DNA from: Paralichthys olivaceus
Taxonomy: Eukaryota; Chordata; Actinopteri; Pleuronectiformes; Paralichthyidae
Assembly (NCBI RefSeq): GCF_024713975.1
Contig: NC_091111.1
Coordinates: 18,759,501 to 18,823,500 of the forward strand
Length of the DNA stretch: 64,000 nt
Direction of reading: 5' to 3'
Numbering within the stretch: position 1 is the first letter of the stretch; each line of letters starts with the position of its first letter. This document shows positions 11,623 to 21,316 of the stretch, one piece after another. The translations under genes and the position numbers were made by a program. Below the pieces are notes generated by a model. The model was not told the origin of the DNA, did not search any database, and saw only the letters and a list, made by a program, of their open reading frames with translations.

Positions 11623-11719
11623 GTGTGTGTGTGTGTGCGTGTTTTCAGGTGTGGGAGATGAAGAGGATTCTGAAGACGCAGGAGAAGAGTCAGAACTGGA
11701 CTTTGGCTGCAGATACTAA
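5066..11719 (+). CDS. trim54: TRIM54 / MURF3 muscle-specific RING finger protein
   Basis: This is a sarcomere- and microtubule-associated E3 ubiquitin ligase of striated muscle. Eight exons join in frame: 5066-5257, 5420-5598, 7373-7553, 8898-8993, 9483-9716, 10080-10102, 11091-11215 and 11649-11719, giving 366 aa (human about 358). Residues 34-90 form a C3HC4 RING (ICPVC ... [10 protein letters not shown] ... CPSC). A B-box starts near C139 (CDEHEEE ... [10 protein letters not shown]). A coiled coil spans about 185-300. The COS-type segment contains GYESM, and the tail is acidic ([14 protein letters not shown]). MURF1 and MURF2 are less likely because the MNFALGF start, exon pattern and tail fit MURF3. 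A run of five Gln precedes the B-box. The gene lies between cad and uts1, as its human ortholog lies near CAD and UCN. Confidence 0.95.
5985..6075 (+). repeat. Teleost retroelement tail relic in trim54 intron 2
   Basis: The stretch 'tgtgaagcactttgaaacc...gtgctgtacaaataaagttattatcattattat' matches the 3' tail shared by many teleost LINE/SINE copies: a short hairpin-like GCAC...GTGC region, AATAAA and a TTATT-type run. A similar tail is at about 60735-60785. The rest of intron 2 (5599-7372) shows no gene. It does include a CTCF-like 14-mer at 5872-5885 and a low-complexity 'actata/tactat' stretch near 6985-7140. Confidence 0.5.
7143..7315 (+). repeat. Dispersed teleost repeat starting with (ATCA)n
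   Basis: The sequence from 'atcaatcaatcaaatttgatttgtatagcc' through 'ataggactttaacaaggtgtgacatc' to 'ctcctaaaacctgctcc' is recognised as a frequent non-coding repeat of percomorph genomes. It ends about 55 bases before trim54 exon 3. No coding potential or target duplication was seen. Confidence 0.5.
7812..7839 (+). repeat. Poly(C) run of about 28 bases
   Basis: An uninterrupted C tract lies in trim54 intron 3, followed by TCCCCCTC. Such a tract can form G-quadruplex or i-motif structures and is prone to length errors in sequencing. The rest of intron 3 (7554-8897) shows no other feature apart from a short GGC repeat near 8426-8440. Confidence 0.9.
8999..9028 (+). repeat. (CA)n microsatellite next to a trim54 donor
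   Basis: About 15 CA dinucleotides begin only five or six bases after the donor of trim54 exon 4 (GAG|GTTAAA at 8993/8994). The donor itself is weak, with GTTAAA rather than GTAAGT. Confidence 0.9.
9055..9185 (+). repeat. Dispersed teleost repeat relic ('gaccttgacctt...gacggacaaactgaaaac')
   Basis: The segment from 'aaggtcacgttgacccttgacc' to 'agatggacggacaaactgaaaacg' resembles a very common teleost non-coding repeat whose far end reads 'cggacaaacctgaaaac...gcctccggcc'. A second copy lies at 38860-39000. It is in trim54 intron 4. Confidence 0.5.
9325..9445 (+). repeat. Dispersed teleost repeat relic beside trim54 exon 5
   Basis: The words 'agggaataattcatgaatctt', 'gggaactgatatttctgaatgtgtgg' and 'ccttggccgag' in order match a frequent teleost repeat. 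Related pieces lie near 14385-14465, 23955-24115 and 51890-51990. It ends about 40 bases before the acceptor of trim54 exon 5 at 9483. Confidence 0.5.
10651..10682 (+). repeat. (GT)n microsatellite
   Basis: About 16 GT units lie in trim54 intron 6 (10103-11090). The rest of that intron shows no gene or clear element. Confidence 0.9.
11390..11448 (+). promoter_or_regulatory. Candidate intronic polyadenylation signals in trim54 intron 7
   Basis: AATAAA occurs at 11390-11395 and at 11443-11448, inside the last intron. If the donor at 11216 is not used, translation stops almost at once (TGA at 11221-11223). These signals could then end a shorter transcript lacking the acidic tail. Use of these sites is inference. 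Confidence 0.3.
11531..11641 (+). repeat. Long (GT)n tract directly before the last trim54 acceptor
   Basis: About 55 GT units, broken only by two GC steps near the end, run up to 'gtgttttcag' and the exon 8 start at 11649. In RNA this is a UG repeat occupying the usual polypyrimidine-tract position. Confidence 0.95.
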
Positions 11720-11959
11720 GACCAACCAGAGGTTTCTGTTTCCTTCACTCTCTCCGAGCTGTTTGTTTCTGTTCTGGATTTCTCCGCTGACGTGTTTGGA
11801 TGAATTGATCCGGTTTTCATTGACCGCAGCGTGTTCATGAGTTTTAGGGGGCGGAGCTTTGACTGTCAGACCAATGAATGGAGGGGGCGGGATTTTCTTG
11901 CTTTTTTCCCCAGGATTACCAACCCAAGCTTTAAGGATCTCTTCGTATCAGTTTGGAAG

Positions 11960-11965
11960 AATAAA
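11960..11965 (+). promoter_or_regulatory. Candidate trim54 polyadenylation signal
   Basis: AATAAA lies about 240 bases after the trim54 stop codon. A longer 3' UTR is possible, since other AATAAA copies occur later, for example near 13434. Confidence 0.35.
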
Positions 11966-14900
11966 TTGTGGTATTAGTTCCACTGCGGAGCCGGCACACG
12001 ATTCAAAAAGCTAAAAATCTTCCAGTGGAAATCTTGAAGTCTCCAAAAATGCAAAAGGCCGAACTCTACTGACGGAAACTGAAATAGTGTCAAACGTGTC
12101 CGAGCCTGTTTATAGATGTTCTTGTCGGGCGGCTGATGAGTTGTAATGTTGGGAGATCTGCACAGTCTGAGCGCAGCAGCAGAGCGGACGTGTGAAATCA
12201 TCCCTCAACAAGGCCGCTTATGTAAAGTGAGCGGAGAGGGAAGGATTCCCCTCGTCCACTCTGGAGGGGACGGCTTCAGTGTCTTCATGCTGACTCAGTC
12301 AAAGACGACAACAACAACAACAACAACAGCATCGTCCTCCTCCGCTGAGCAGGGACATGAGGCCTGGGAGAGTCACTGGTGATTACGAAGACGTGGGACG
12401 ATCACACTGATCTCATCTTCTCTCGTCTTTTGTTCTTCGCTGCAGGTCCCTGCTGCGGCCCCGAGGGAACGAGACGCAGGATTATCATAATCCTCCAGGA
12501 ACTGGATCCACACAGTGTTCGAGAGGCCACGACATCAGTCAGTCAGTCAGACTTTATTCGTACAGAAGCCACGATCACAATCACACTTTGATTATAAGTT
12601 TTAAACGAGGAGAGATATTTTACATATATGACAGCCCACGATCAGCGGCCTCCATCATTCAGGATCACGATCCCTGGCCCTCGAGATCCTGGATCTGCAA
12701 CGACAAAGCCCAAGGTCTCCTGGGAGGAAGTCGAGTCAGTAACGTTAAAGTGATGAAGAGGAGGAAGAGAAGTCGAGCTGGTCCAAGGCCGACCTGAGGC
12801 AGATCCAAATATAAAAGTCGACTCTTCAGTACAGAGAGAGTGATTCAAGAAAAAGTGGATGGTCAGAAATCCTTCATTCATAAACCTCATGTGTCTGTTT
12901 CCTCCTTCAGATGCAGGAAGTCCGACTTGGCCGCAGTTTTACCTCCCACATCGTGTTCTTTTGTTTTCTGCGTTAACACCCAGATCATTGTGTGTAAATA
13001 TATCTGCCTATGTATAGCTGACAGGAAACGTATATAGTGGATTTAACTCTGTGGGAGGGAAAAGGTTTTCTTCACGCGTTCTCATTCAGGATTTAAAGCC
13101 CTGATGTAGCAGAGGATTCTGGAAAGTCCGCAGTGTTTGAGTTGTGTTCAGTTTTTATAACTCGTTTTAAATAAGTTACCGGAGAGAAAGAGAGAATTCT
13201 CCTGTTTTTTTTTCAATGGATACAAAAACTGAATGAGTGAAGAGGCTGAGCAGGATGTAAAAATGAGTGGGCAGATAATCGTGTTACTGTTCGTATGGAA
13301 ATGATGTTGTTTTTGTTTGCGGGGGGGATTCTGAAAGAGAGAGAGAGAGTGTGTGTGTGTGTGAGAGAGAGAGAGATGAAGTGAAGGGAGGCAGGAGGTG
13401 GGTGAGGATCAACAGATAATATGTTCATTAAAATAATAAATAAATTACGTGTTTTAACGAACTTTTCCCTGAAAAAACTCAAACGATGGAAATGTTTCTA
13501 TCTGGTTTTTATTCCTTCACTGTTCCTGGATGCATTTTTTTGAGCTCTATAACTTTTGAGAACGTTTGTTTGTCTTTTGCATAAATATATATATAGTAAA
13601 GCCAATTTAACTTTGCTTAACTCCGGCTAATTTACAGAATTCTCTGTCTGATAATAAAGAAATAAAATGACCAAAACGTTTGCTGCTTCGTTAACCTCCG
13701 AGCTCCCGTTGAGGAGTTTTCCAGAAGAACAAAGTTTGTAGTTTGATGACACACGTCCGCCTGTGATCTCAGTGATGTGGGGTCGAGTGTAAAACACAAT
13801 GAACAGAGGACGAAGAATCACCAACACACCCACAGTTCAGACTGAGTCACAGAACTCACCGAGGACGTTTCTTCACTTTTAACCGTCACTTCCATCGTTT
13901 CTGATCTGATCCTCACAAACGTTTACGATGCAGCGAGAAAACTCGACAGACACATTTGAAACAGTCAACAAACAGTTTGAAGGATTACTCAAAAAAACAG
14001 CTGATTTACATGACTGCTATAATATATAATATATAATATCCTGAAGTATTCTCTACTTTTTCATTGATCTCTCAGAAGATAATTCATGGTGGCTGCAAAA
14101 GTATTTGTTGACTTTACCTCAAGAGGAAATAATTACTGATTAAATATTATAGAATTGATTAGTATAACTTAATATTTACTTGTAGATACTTTATACTCCC
14201 GGAGACTGTCTCGTTCTTCGGTTGTGAACTTCAGCCGTGATACAGTTTGATGGAAAATGATTTATATTAAATCACTCGTACTGTACTTGGCTGGTTAGCT
14301 TAGCTTAGCACAAAGACTGGAAAGAGGGGGGAACTGCTAGCCTGCCTCTGTCTGAAGGTTTGTGTGTTTATCAGCAGGATGACACGAACAGATTTCAACG
14401 AAACTTGATTAAAACATGTTGAATGAGTCGGAGAAGATCTCATTACGTTTTGGTGCTGATCACGATTCTTTAACGTGGTGACATAGGGAACTCTAATGAC
14501 GGCCGTTCCAGTTAAATCATTTCTCTAATCACGGCCGTTAAAGGTCAGTTTCATTTTCATTCTGAATCACGGGCAAAACATTAAAATGAATAAACTCTCA
14601 GCTGAAGCTTTGACACTGCTGCTTTGCTTTAAATACAAAGTGTTGCTGTGGAGTGAAAGAACACAGACTGACTGAAATCAGAAAGTTTGGAATCATGGAA
14701 ACCCCCAAAAATCCAAAAACAGATAAAACCACTGAGCTGCTTTCATCTGCTCAAGAATTTGATCTTATTTAAATTTTTCTTCTGTGGATGTGGAGAATTT
14801 AACCTGATGTTTGTGCCACAGAAATTAATATATAACCAGAAATAACAGGATTCAGCCGTTACTAGAAATACGTCATAACTTGTCATCAAGTGATGGATGA

Positions 14901-16129
14901 GGACAGTATTATAAAGTTGTGTTTTATAATCTCTTAGTTCATTTACAACAGAATCAAATGAGAATGTTTTTTCTTTTACTCCAAACTTTTTTATTATAAA
15001 ATATAAATGGCAAAAAGCAGATTTTTTTTTTCATTTGCTAAAACAAAGAGAACATGATCAGCGTCAGACGTGAACGTTCACACAGTAATATAAAGCTTTT
15101 TTTGTTGTTTTTTTTTAAATGTAGGTTTGCATGCTACAGTTGGTACAGTACAGGTGATGCTGCTCAACATGGGGGACAGAGAGAGGACAAAAGGAGGCTG
15201 ATGGCGTCGGACAAAGGAGCGAACGTCAGGTGTTCCTCAGCCTCACAGGACAAACGAGGGGTTGTGACATTAGATCACGGAGCAATGATGTAAAACAAAG
15301 TTTTTTAAATCCTCCTCAGCACCAGAAAGTCAAATTTAGGCTTGAAACAGGTGAACTCTTGGTACCAATAAGAAATAATCTGATAAGTTTGAGTCTGAAT
15401 CTGTAGATTTGTCTACGTTCATTTATAGATTCAGTCGAGGGTCAAATAAATGAAGAATGGAACTTGGTAACCTTTTTGTGAAAAGGTCAGAGTTCAGCCT
15501 CTTTTAATTCATCAGGGAAAATGTGTCTGAGTTCAGGTTCAGTAATTACATGATCCATAATGTAACTCTCATTATTCAGACTGATTTTATTGCCGAGGGT
15601 AAATATCACCATCCCAATTAACACCAGGGTCACTCGCCACACTGACGAGAAATGGGTTCTGCTCAAGTTTAATCAAATGTCAAACTTTAATTTAACCCAG
15701 TGATTAATTCAAATGCAAATGAGTTGATTCTTTAGTTAAACCATCCTCTGTGGTCACACATGAGCCAGGAAAGAAATTCATTCTTGACTGTGCACAGAAA
15801 TTATAAAGAAGTGTGAAAACCAGTGATGAGGGACAGTTGGTACCTTTTGTCCACCAGGAGTCCGGTGTTGAGGGGATGGGGTGATTGAGGGGGTGAGGAA
15901 GGGGTGAAGCCAGTGGATGTGAGAGGGTGAGGGTGTCTGAGAAGTCCATTTCCATATTCTCCAGCAAAGTTTTTAAATAACACCTAAGGTTTTACATTTT
16001 ACTCGCATATGCTGTGGTGCGTAATTTGGCACCATCTGTGCGTAAAATGGCACGGAGGGGAAGGCAGGCGCACGAACACACACTAATGTCAGAGGTCTCG
16101 AATGCTGAGACAGCGGTTAAAGTAAAGTT
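11966..16129. other. Intergenic region between trim54 and uts1
   Basis: No gene is supported in these 4.1 kb. The first part may be trim54 3' UTR. It holds a (CAA)n run near 12307-12328, a purine-rich GAGA/GTGT stretch near 13337-13376, and the repeat relics described separately at 14275-14465. A TTTATT at 15586-15591 is an AATAAA on the minus strand and could serve uts1. The small open frames here have no recognisable motif. Confidence 0.6.
14275..14465 (+). repeat. Two dispersed teleost repeat relics
   Basis: The first part, 'ggttagcttagcttagcacaaagactgg...gaactgctagcctgcctctgtc', matches a frequent teleost repeat with a second copy at 18018-18075. The second part, 'gatttcaacgaaacttgatt...cgttttggtgctgatc', resembles the 'gaaacttggtggaagga...ttggtgcagatcc' family also seen at about 51890-51990. 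Both are non-coding. Confidence 0.5.
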
Positions 16130-16570
16130 TTACTTCCCGACCTCGTCGAGCGCTTTGCGGTTGAGCAGAGCCTGCTCCCTCTTGCGCTCATCCTCGGCTA
16201 TCTGGATCATATTCCTCAGCATGTGGAAGGTCAGGTCGATGGACAGCGGCGGATCCTCGCTGCGCTTCAGCAGCTGCGCCGCGGTCCTCAGCACCTCCTC
16301 CTCGCTCTCCTCCTGCTCGGCGGGCGGCAGGTGGAGATGCTCCGGGTTCCTGCTCCGAAGGAACCTCAGGATGTTGTCGCTCAGCAGGTCCGAGGCGGTG
16401 CTGTCCCCGGCGGCGGCCGCTCTGAGCAGCTCCTCGTCCAGTCGCTGCGTCTGGAGGCGCCCGCTGCCATCCAGCCAGCCGGGGAGGGAGCGCGGTCTGC
16501 CGGCGGCGGGGCGGAGGTGCGATGAGAGGAGGACGGAGGAGAGGAGCAGGAGGAGGGAGACTGGCTTCAT
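16130..16570 (-). CDS. uts1: Urotensin-I / urocortin precursor
   Basis: This is a corticotropin-releasing-factor family prepropeptide that acts on CRF receptors after secretion. The single coding exon gives 146 aa, with ATG at 16568-16570 and TAA at 16130-16132. Residues 1 to about 24 are a hydrophobic signal peptide. A Lys-Arg cleavage site is at 102-103, and the mature peptide is residues 104-144 (41 aa), beginning SEDPPLSIDLTFH and ending ALDEV. It is followed by Gly-Lys, the signal for C-terminal amidation. The DDPP/EDPP-ISIDLTFHLLR pattern and 41-residue length are those of fish urotensin I, the ortholog of mammalian UCN. An acceptor ends at 16574, just 3 bases before the ATG, so the first exon is non-coding, the usual CRF-family layout. 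Its neighbours trim54 and mpv17 match the human order. Confidence 0.95.
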   Translation of the reverse strand: MKPVSLLLLLSSVLLSSHLRPAAGRPRSLPGWLDGSGRLQTQRLDEELLRAAAAGDSTASDLLSDNILRFLRSRNPEHLHLPPAEQEESEEEVLRTAAQLLKRSEDPPLSIDLTFHMLRNMIQIAEDERKREQALLNRKALDEVGK

Positions 16571-16959
16571 GTCCTGGAAATGAAATGAGACTGGTCATTA
16601 GAGAAATGTTGAGGAAATGATCAAACTCACATTTAAATACAGAAGCTTCTCAAACTGAACCCTGAGGAAAGTTAGTGTCATTTCACTGAAAGAGAAATTC
16701 ACATGTTTCTTGTTTCTGTCTTTAAATGTAAAAGTATGTTCCCGAGTTAAAATACAGGTCGAATGAATCCTGTCACTGAAATCCTGCTAAACTGAGATGA
16801 AACACATTTCATCATCACTTCCCCGAATAACTTTGACTTCACACGTGCACGAGAGCTGAATGTAAGAAGTCACAGGAGAACAGTGGAGCTGCTGCTCGTC
16901 CTCCTGCAGGAAGATTCAAAGACTAAACTTCAACAACTGAAACAAGGTGCGACACTCAC

Positions 16960-17081
16960 GTCGCTGTGTCCAGGTGCTGCGGCTGAAAACTTGAGGTTTC
17001 CGGTGAGTCTCCGAAGTCCCAGTGCGCAGCGCAGCGAGAGGACGCAGCGTTTTATACGTGCAGCCTGCGCCTCTGACGTCA
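16960..17081 (-). promoter_or_regulatory. uts1 non-coding first exon and TATA/CRE promoter
   Basis: On the minus strand a TATAAAA box spans 17050-17056, and a perfect palindromic CRE (TGACGTCA) at 17074-17081 lies 17 bases upstream of it. A donor GTGAGT begins at 16959, so a short leader exon of about 60-70 bases would run from near 17025 to 16960. A cAMP-responsive CRE close to the TATA box is established for CRF-family promoters. The start site is inferred from TATA spacing. Confidence 0.75.
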
Positions 17082-17140
17082 CAGCTCGGAGCTCAGCGAG
17101 CGGATTGCAAAGTGGACGAGTGTCGAGACACAGAGGGAAT

Positions 17141-17186
17141 GAGTCAGTCAATCAATCAATCAGTCAATCAATCAATCAATCAATCA
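17141..17186 (+). repeat. (ATCA)n / (GTCA) microsatellite
   Basis: A tetranucleotide run, mostly CAATCAAT with two GTCA variants, lies about 60 bases upstream of the uts1 CRE. Confidence 0.85.
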
Positions 17187-18859
17187 ACCCATTGAGTGAA
17201 GGAGTTGAGGTGAAGCTGGAAGGAGGATGAAGGGATGAAAGAATGAACGTGGGTTTGACTCTTTCCTCCTTTTTGAAAGTCTTGTTTTTTCTTTCCTCAT
17301 GAACCTGAGTTGGTTTCTCTCTTTGTTGTTTCTGCAGAATGAATCTTTTCTGAATTTAAATTAATCAACGAAGAAGAAACTGAAACTTTTCTCAGGTCTG
17401 AGCCATCCGATTCCTCGGAGCTGTCCTTGGTGCTGAAGTGGTTGTCTATAAATCACAGGATCAGATTTGACTGAGACAGCGAAGCAGCGTTTAAATCCAA
17501 CGATATTTATTCTGAAGACCCTTTTAACCCCGACTATAAAAATATCTACACACATACAGATGTAGAAATCGAAAAACTCACAAATCTCACATTTTGTGCA
17601 TCATCACTGAAACTAAAATGTTTCATATCCCACAGAAGAGGCTGTTTGGCAGATTGTCAAAGGATTCATCCGACAGTTCTGTTTACTGTTCCCTGAAGAG
17701 TGTGTGTGTGTCTGTGTGTGTGTGTGTGTGTGTGGTTAATTTGGTCGACAGCCTCCACATCCGTCCAAACAAACACAAACCATCCAAAGCAAAGTTGGCT
17801 ACAAAAGTTAGCGAGGTCAAACACAGACGACTCCACGTCAAGGAGAACTTTAATATTAATATTAAAACGTTTAACAAGGTATAACTAAATATGTATTACT
17901 ACATACTTTATACTTCCTGTGTCTATTTTGTTGTTTTGTTGTGATAGAAAATTATTTAAAAGTCTTGAGAACTAAATCAGCAGTTTAAATCGGTTTTTAT
18001 TGAAATCATTCATGTCTGTGCTCGGCTGGTTTGCTTAGCTTAGCACAAAGACTGGAAACAGGGGGAAACTGCTAGCATGGATCTATTCACAGGTAATATG
18101 ATTATTATTGCTAATTGTTTTCCTTTGTAACCAGTCTTTGTGCTAAGCTATGCTAAATGGCTGCCATACAGACATAAGGTGGTTTTAATTGAATGCTGTT
18201 GAAAACTCATATTAACGATGTGACGTGAACTCAGCATCAGTCAGATATTCGTCACCTGAGGAAACGTTGTGACGTTCTCTACAAAGACTGTTTGCTTAGT
18301 TATCGCTCAGATTCTTTACATTTACAAGACAACACATATAAAACCTTTGTGTTCTCTTTCCTGAGGACTGTTAAAAAGACTTTTTGGGAAACGCTGGAAA
18401 ACAGTAACTAAAGTAAAAGTACACAGAGGAGTCACATACAGAGAAAATAGATTAAACGATAGATTAACTGGAATATATTACGAGAAATTCATCAAAATAC
18501 TGAAAATCTGATTATAGAGAAACAAAACATGGCAAAATTACCCTGCTAGAGTGAGTGTGAGTGAGTGTGAGTGAGTGTGTGTGTGTGTGTGTGTGTGTCC
18601 ACTACCAATTCTCATTTCCATAATTAACAAACATTCACAGACAAATTCAAGTTTGACTTTCAAGTGTGAATTTGTCATTCAGAGAAGACGAGCACTTTCA
18701 CTCGACCTTTATCAATGACTCAGTTTTACACGTCACAAATATCACAAGACGATCACAAGCCTAAAGTAAGTTACACACACACACACACACAATACAAAAT
18801 GTGTGCAAAATCGTCGGCATCAGCAACAACAACCCAACAGGCTGCACCGTGATCGTCCT
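17187..18859. other. Intergenic region between uts1 and mpv17
   Basis: No gene is seen. The stretch includes a (GT)n run at 17700-17733, a (GT)n run near 18550-18597, a short (CA)n run near 18773-18791, and the inverted repeat described at 18018-18160. The part next to 18860 is presumably mpv17 3' UTR. Confidence 0.6.
18018..18160. repeat. Dispersed repeat with inverted arms
   Basis: 'ttagcttagcacaaagactgg' near 18033-18055 is inverted as 'ccagtctttgtgctaagctatgctaa' near 18132-18157. This makes a hairpin of about 22 bp with a 75-base loop. The left arm belongs to the same family as 14297-14340. Confidence 0.65.
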
Positions 18860-21276
18860 TCACATCTTATTGGCCTTCCAGCTCAGGTAGGAGTTCCAGG
18901 CCACAGCAACAATCTGGACCACGGCCAACCTGCGAGCCGGAAGAAATCCACGTGATTATTAAAGTTAAGAAGAAGTTCAGGCTGTAGGATATTTGAATAC
19001 GACGTCCAATGAGCTCAGAAAAGAATTTCACAACTGACGCATATTTTAAAGGAGACGTACGATACTTGATCAGTTTCTCTTTCCTCTATTTCTGGATGTT
19101 TTCAAGTGATAACACAACCTGAATATAACGACCTGAATATGTCTCCGTTAAGAAAATAGCTTCCATAATAATAATAATAATAATAACGATTGAACTTTCA
19201 AACCGTCTCAGAATAAATCACAATTACATTCTCGTTCTTTGCACTTGATATAAACGTGATAAATGAAGCTTCTGTGCATTGACTCAAACATTCACCTGTG
19301 TTGAAGAGGAATGAAGTAGAAGTTTGCGATCTGCACCGGAGGCCAGAGCTGAAATGACAAACAGAAACCACCAGGGGGCAGTTTAAAACACACGAAACAC
19401 AAATATTACACTTCAAGAGAGGATATATTTCAATCACTACGTTTATTAAAGAAAACAAAGACATTTAATTGACAAGCATGTGCAAAAAAAACAAACTAAT
19501 ACAAGGACGTAAAACTTACGTAGTAATTAGAGATGAGGGCGTCGGTGTAGTCCTGTAAAGAAAACACAGTTCAACTGAAAGAAGCTCCGAAAAACAAGGA
19601 GCTCGTTTAAATATGTCAAGATCCTGAGTTCTTCTCTGACACGTCACCAAGTTTACTGAAAACACTTTTGGTACTTTTTGCAAAATCCTGCTTCAAAACC
19701 AAACACATGAAGAAACGTTGACCTCATTGGTTCGACGTCTCCAGTGACTGAAGCCAACACGTCTATTTTAAATGTTGTACTTTTACATCAAGTTACAAAT
19801 CAGTCGTCTCCCTTCTCTAACTTTAAATATTTAAATATTTAACTGTCGAGGTTAAAATAAGATAAGATCGACTTCATTCATCCCACACTGGGGACATCTG
19901 GACATCACAGCAGCAGAAGAGCATTAAGATGGAGAAAAATAATAAGAAAATAGAAATAGGAATAAAAATATATAGATATAGATATAAAGAAATTTCATGT
20001 AGTTCAAATGTATTAAATCGTGTTTCACTTGTTTTTGTTGGATGAGTCTCCGTCTCTTTGACTCCACAGTAAAAACGAGAGAACACAGTTAACACGCGAT
20101 CTTCCAACGTTAAAAACCCTGTGTCATCTTCTTTAAAGGTCACGTCCACATGTCTCGACATATAAAAAACACAGAGCCAATGTTCCCCTGGTCGATTTTT
20201 TTTTGTTTTCCGGATCAAGTTGTTTTCCAATTACGGCCGAACAAGCGACTTCGCCACCTGAGGTGAAATTAGCAGCACGTCAGGAGCTCGTCAGAATCTT
20301 TGCTCCCAGACGCTGGAGGGAGCGAGAGGTTGTTCTCGTCTGTGATTCGCTGGTGACCTGACCAGGTGAACTCCGCCTCTAATAACGTGATATGATCACT
20401 CGTGTATTGTGTATGTGGAACACTACACATGCAAAACCAAGACGGCGTTGGAAGCGTCTGGAGGATGAATCGAGAAGACTTGACTGGAACTCTTTTAATC
20501 AAGCGGGCGTCTGATTGGTCGGCGGCTCCGTCGGCGGCTCCATTAATTTTCATCTCACATTTCCTCGGTGCCAGAGCTCGTTGTAATGAGCACATTCGTC
20601 ATTTATTTTCTGTCCTTTCTGACATTTACCAGTTTGGCCTTTCAGCTGCCCGCGCCCCCTTTAGTAAATAATTGATGATGATCAGCGGCGTGTTGGGTAA
20701 GCAAGGCGGTGACGTTTGAGCAGCTGGCACAAGATGACAGTTAGCACTGACCTGACACACACACACACACACACACACACAGAGGAATGAGTCACTCTGG
20801 TTATTTCCACGGCCCCTCCCTCTCCCTCCATCACAGGAAACACTTTCTAATAATGATGGGAGGTGAGAGTTGGAGGTCAGACGCTGGAAAACCAAACTTC
20901 CTCCCTGCGTTCTCTCATTTTCACGTGTTGTGAGATAAAACTCACCGATCGTTTACTGCACAACTGACCGAGTCCAGCGTCAGTTACTGTCACGTCTTGA
21001 GTTTAAACACCAAGTTCCGTCCGTGCGTAAAGGTCACGCTGTTGTTTAAAACGACTCAGTGAGACGAGACGTGGAAACCTCTGCAAGTTAAACGCAGTTA
21101 TTCGCGATTTGTATTTGAATCGACTGACGATTCAGCAAAACTGTCGAGTGAATATCAGGTTTGTGGTCTGGAAGTGTATTTTTTATTTTCTCTATTCCAG
21201 TGATTCATTTTCATTTACAGTTACGTAATTCTCAGTTATGTTCACAGTCCATCGTCATATAGAGGCCGTGGGTGGT

Positions 21277-21316
<40 letters not shown>

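Noticed and set aside
11434-11840. Cys/Val repeat proteins across the GT tract, and similar ones near 33580, 46442, 46735 and 49385
   Set aside because: These are translations of (GT)n microsatellites.
16014-16583. Open frame of 189 codons on the plus strand
   Set aside because: It is antisense to the GC-rich uts1 coding exon, whose product is clearly recognised. It is Ser/Arg-rich without motifs.
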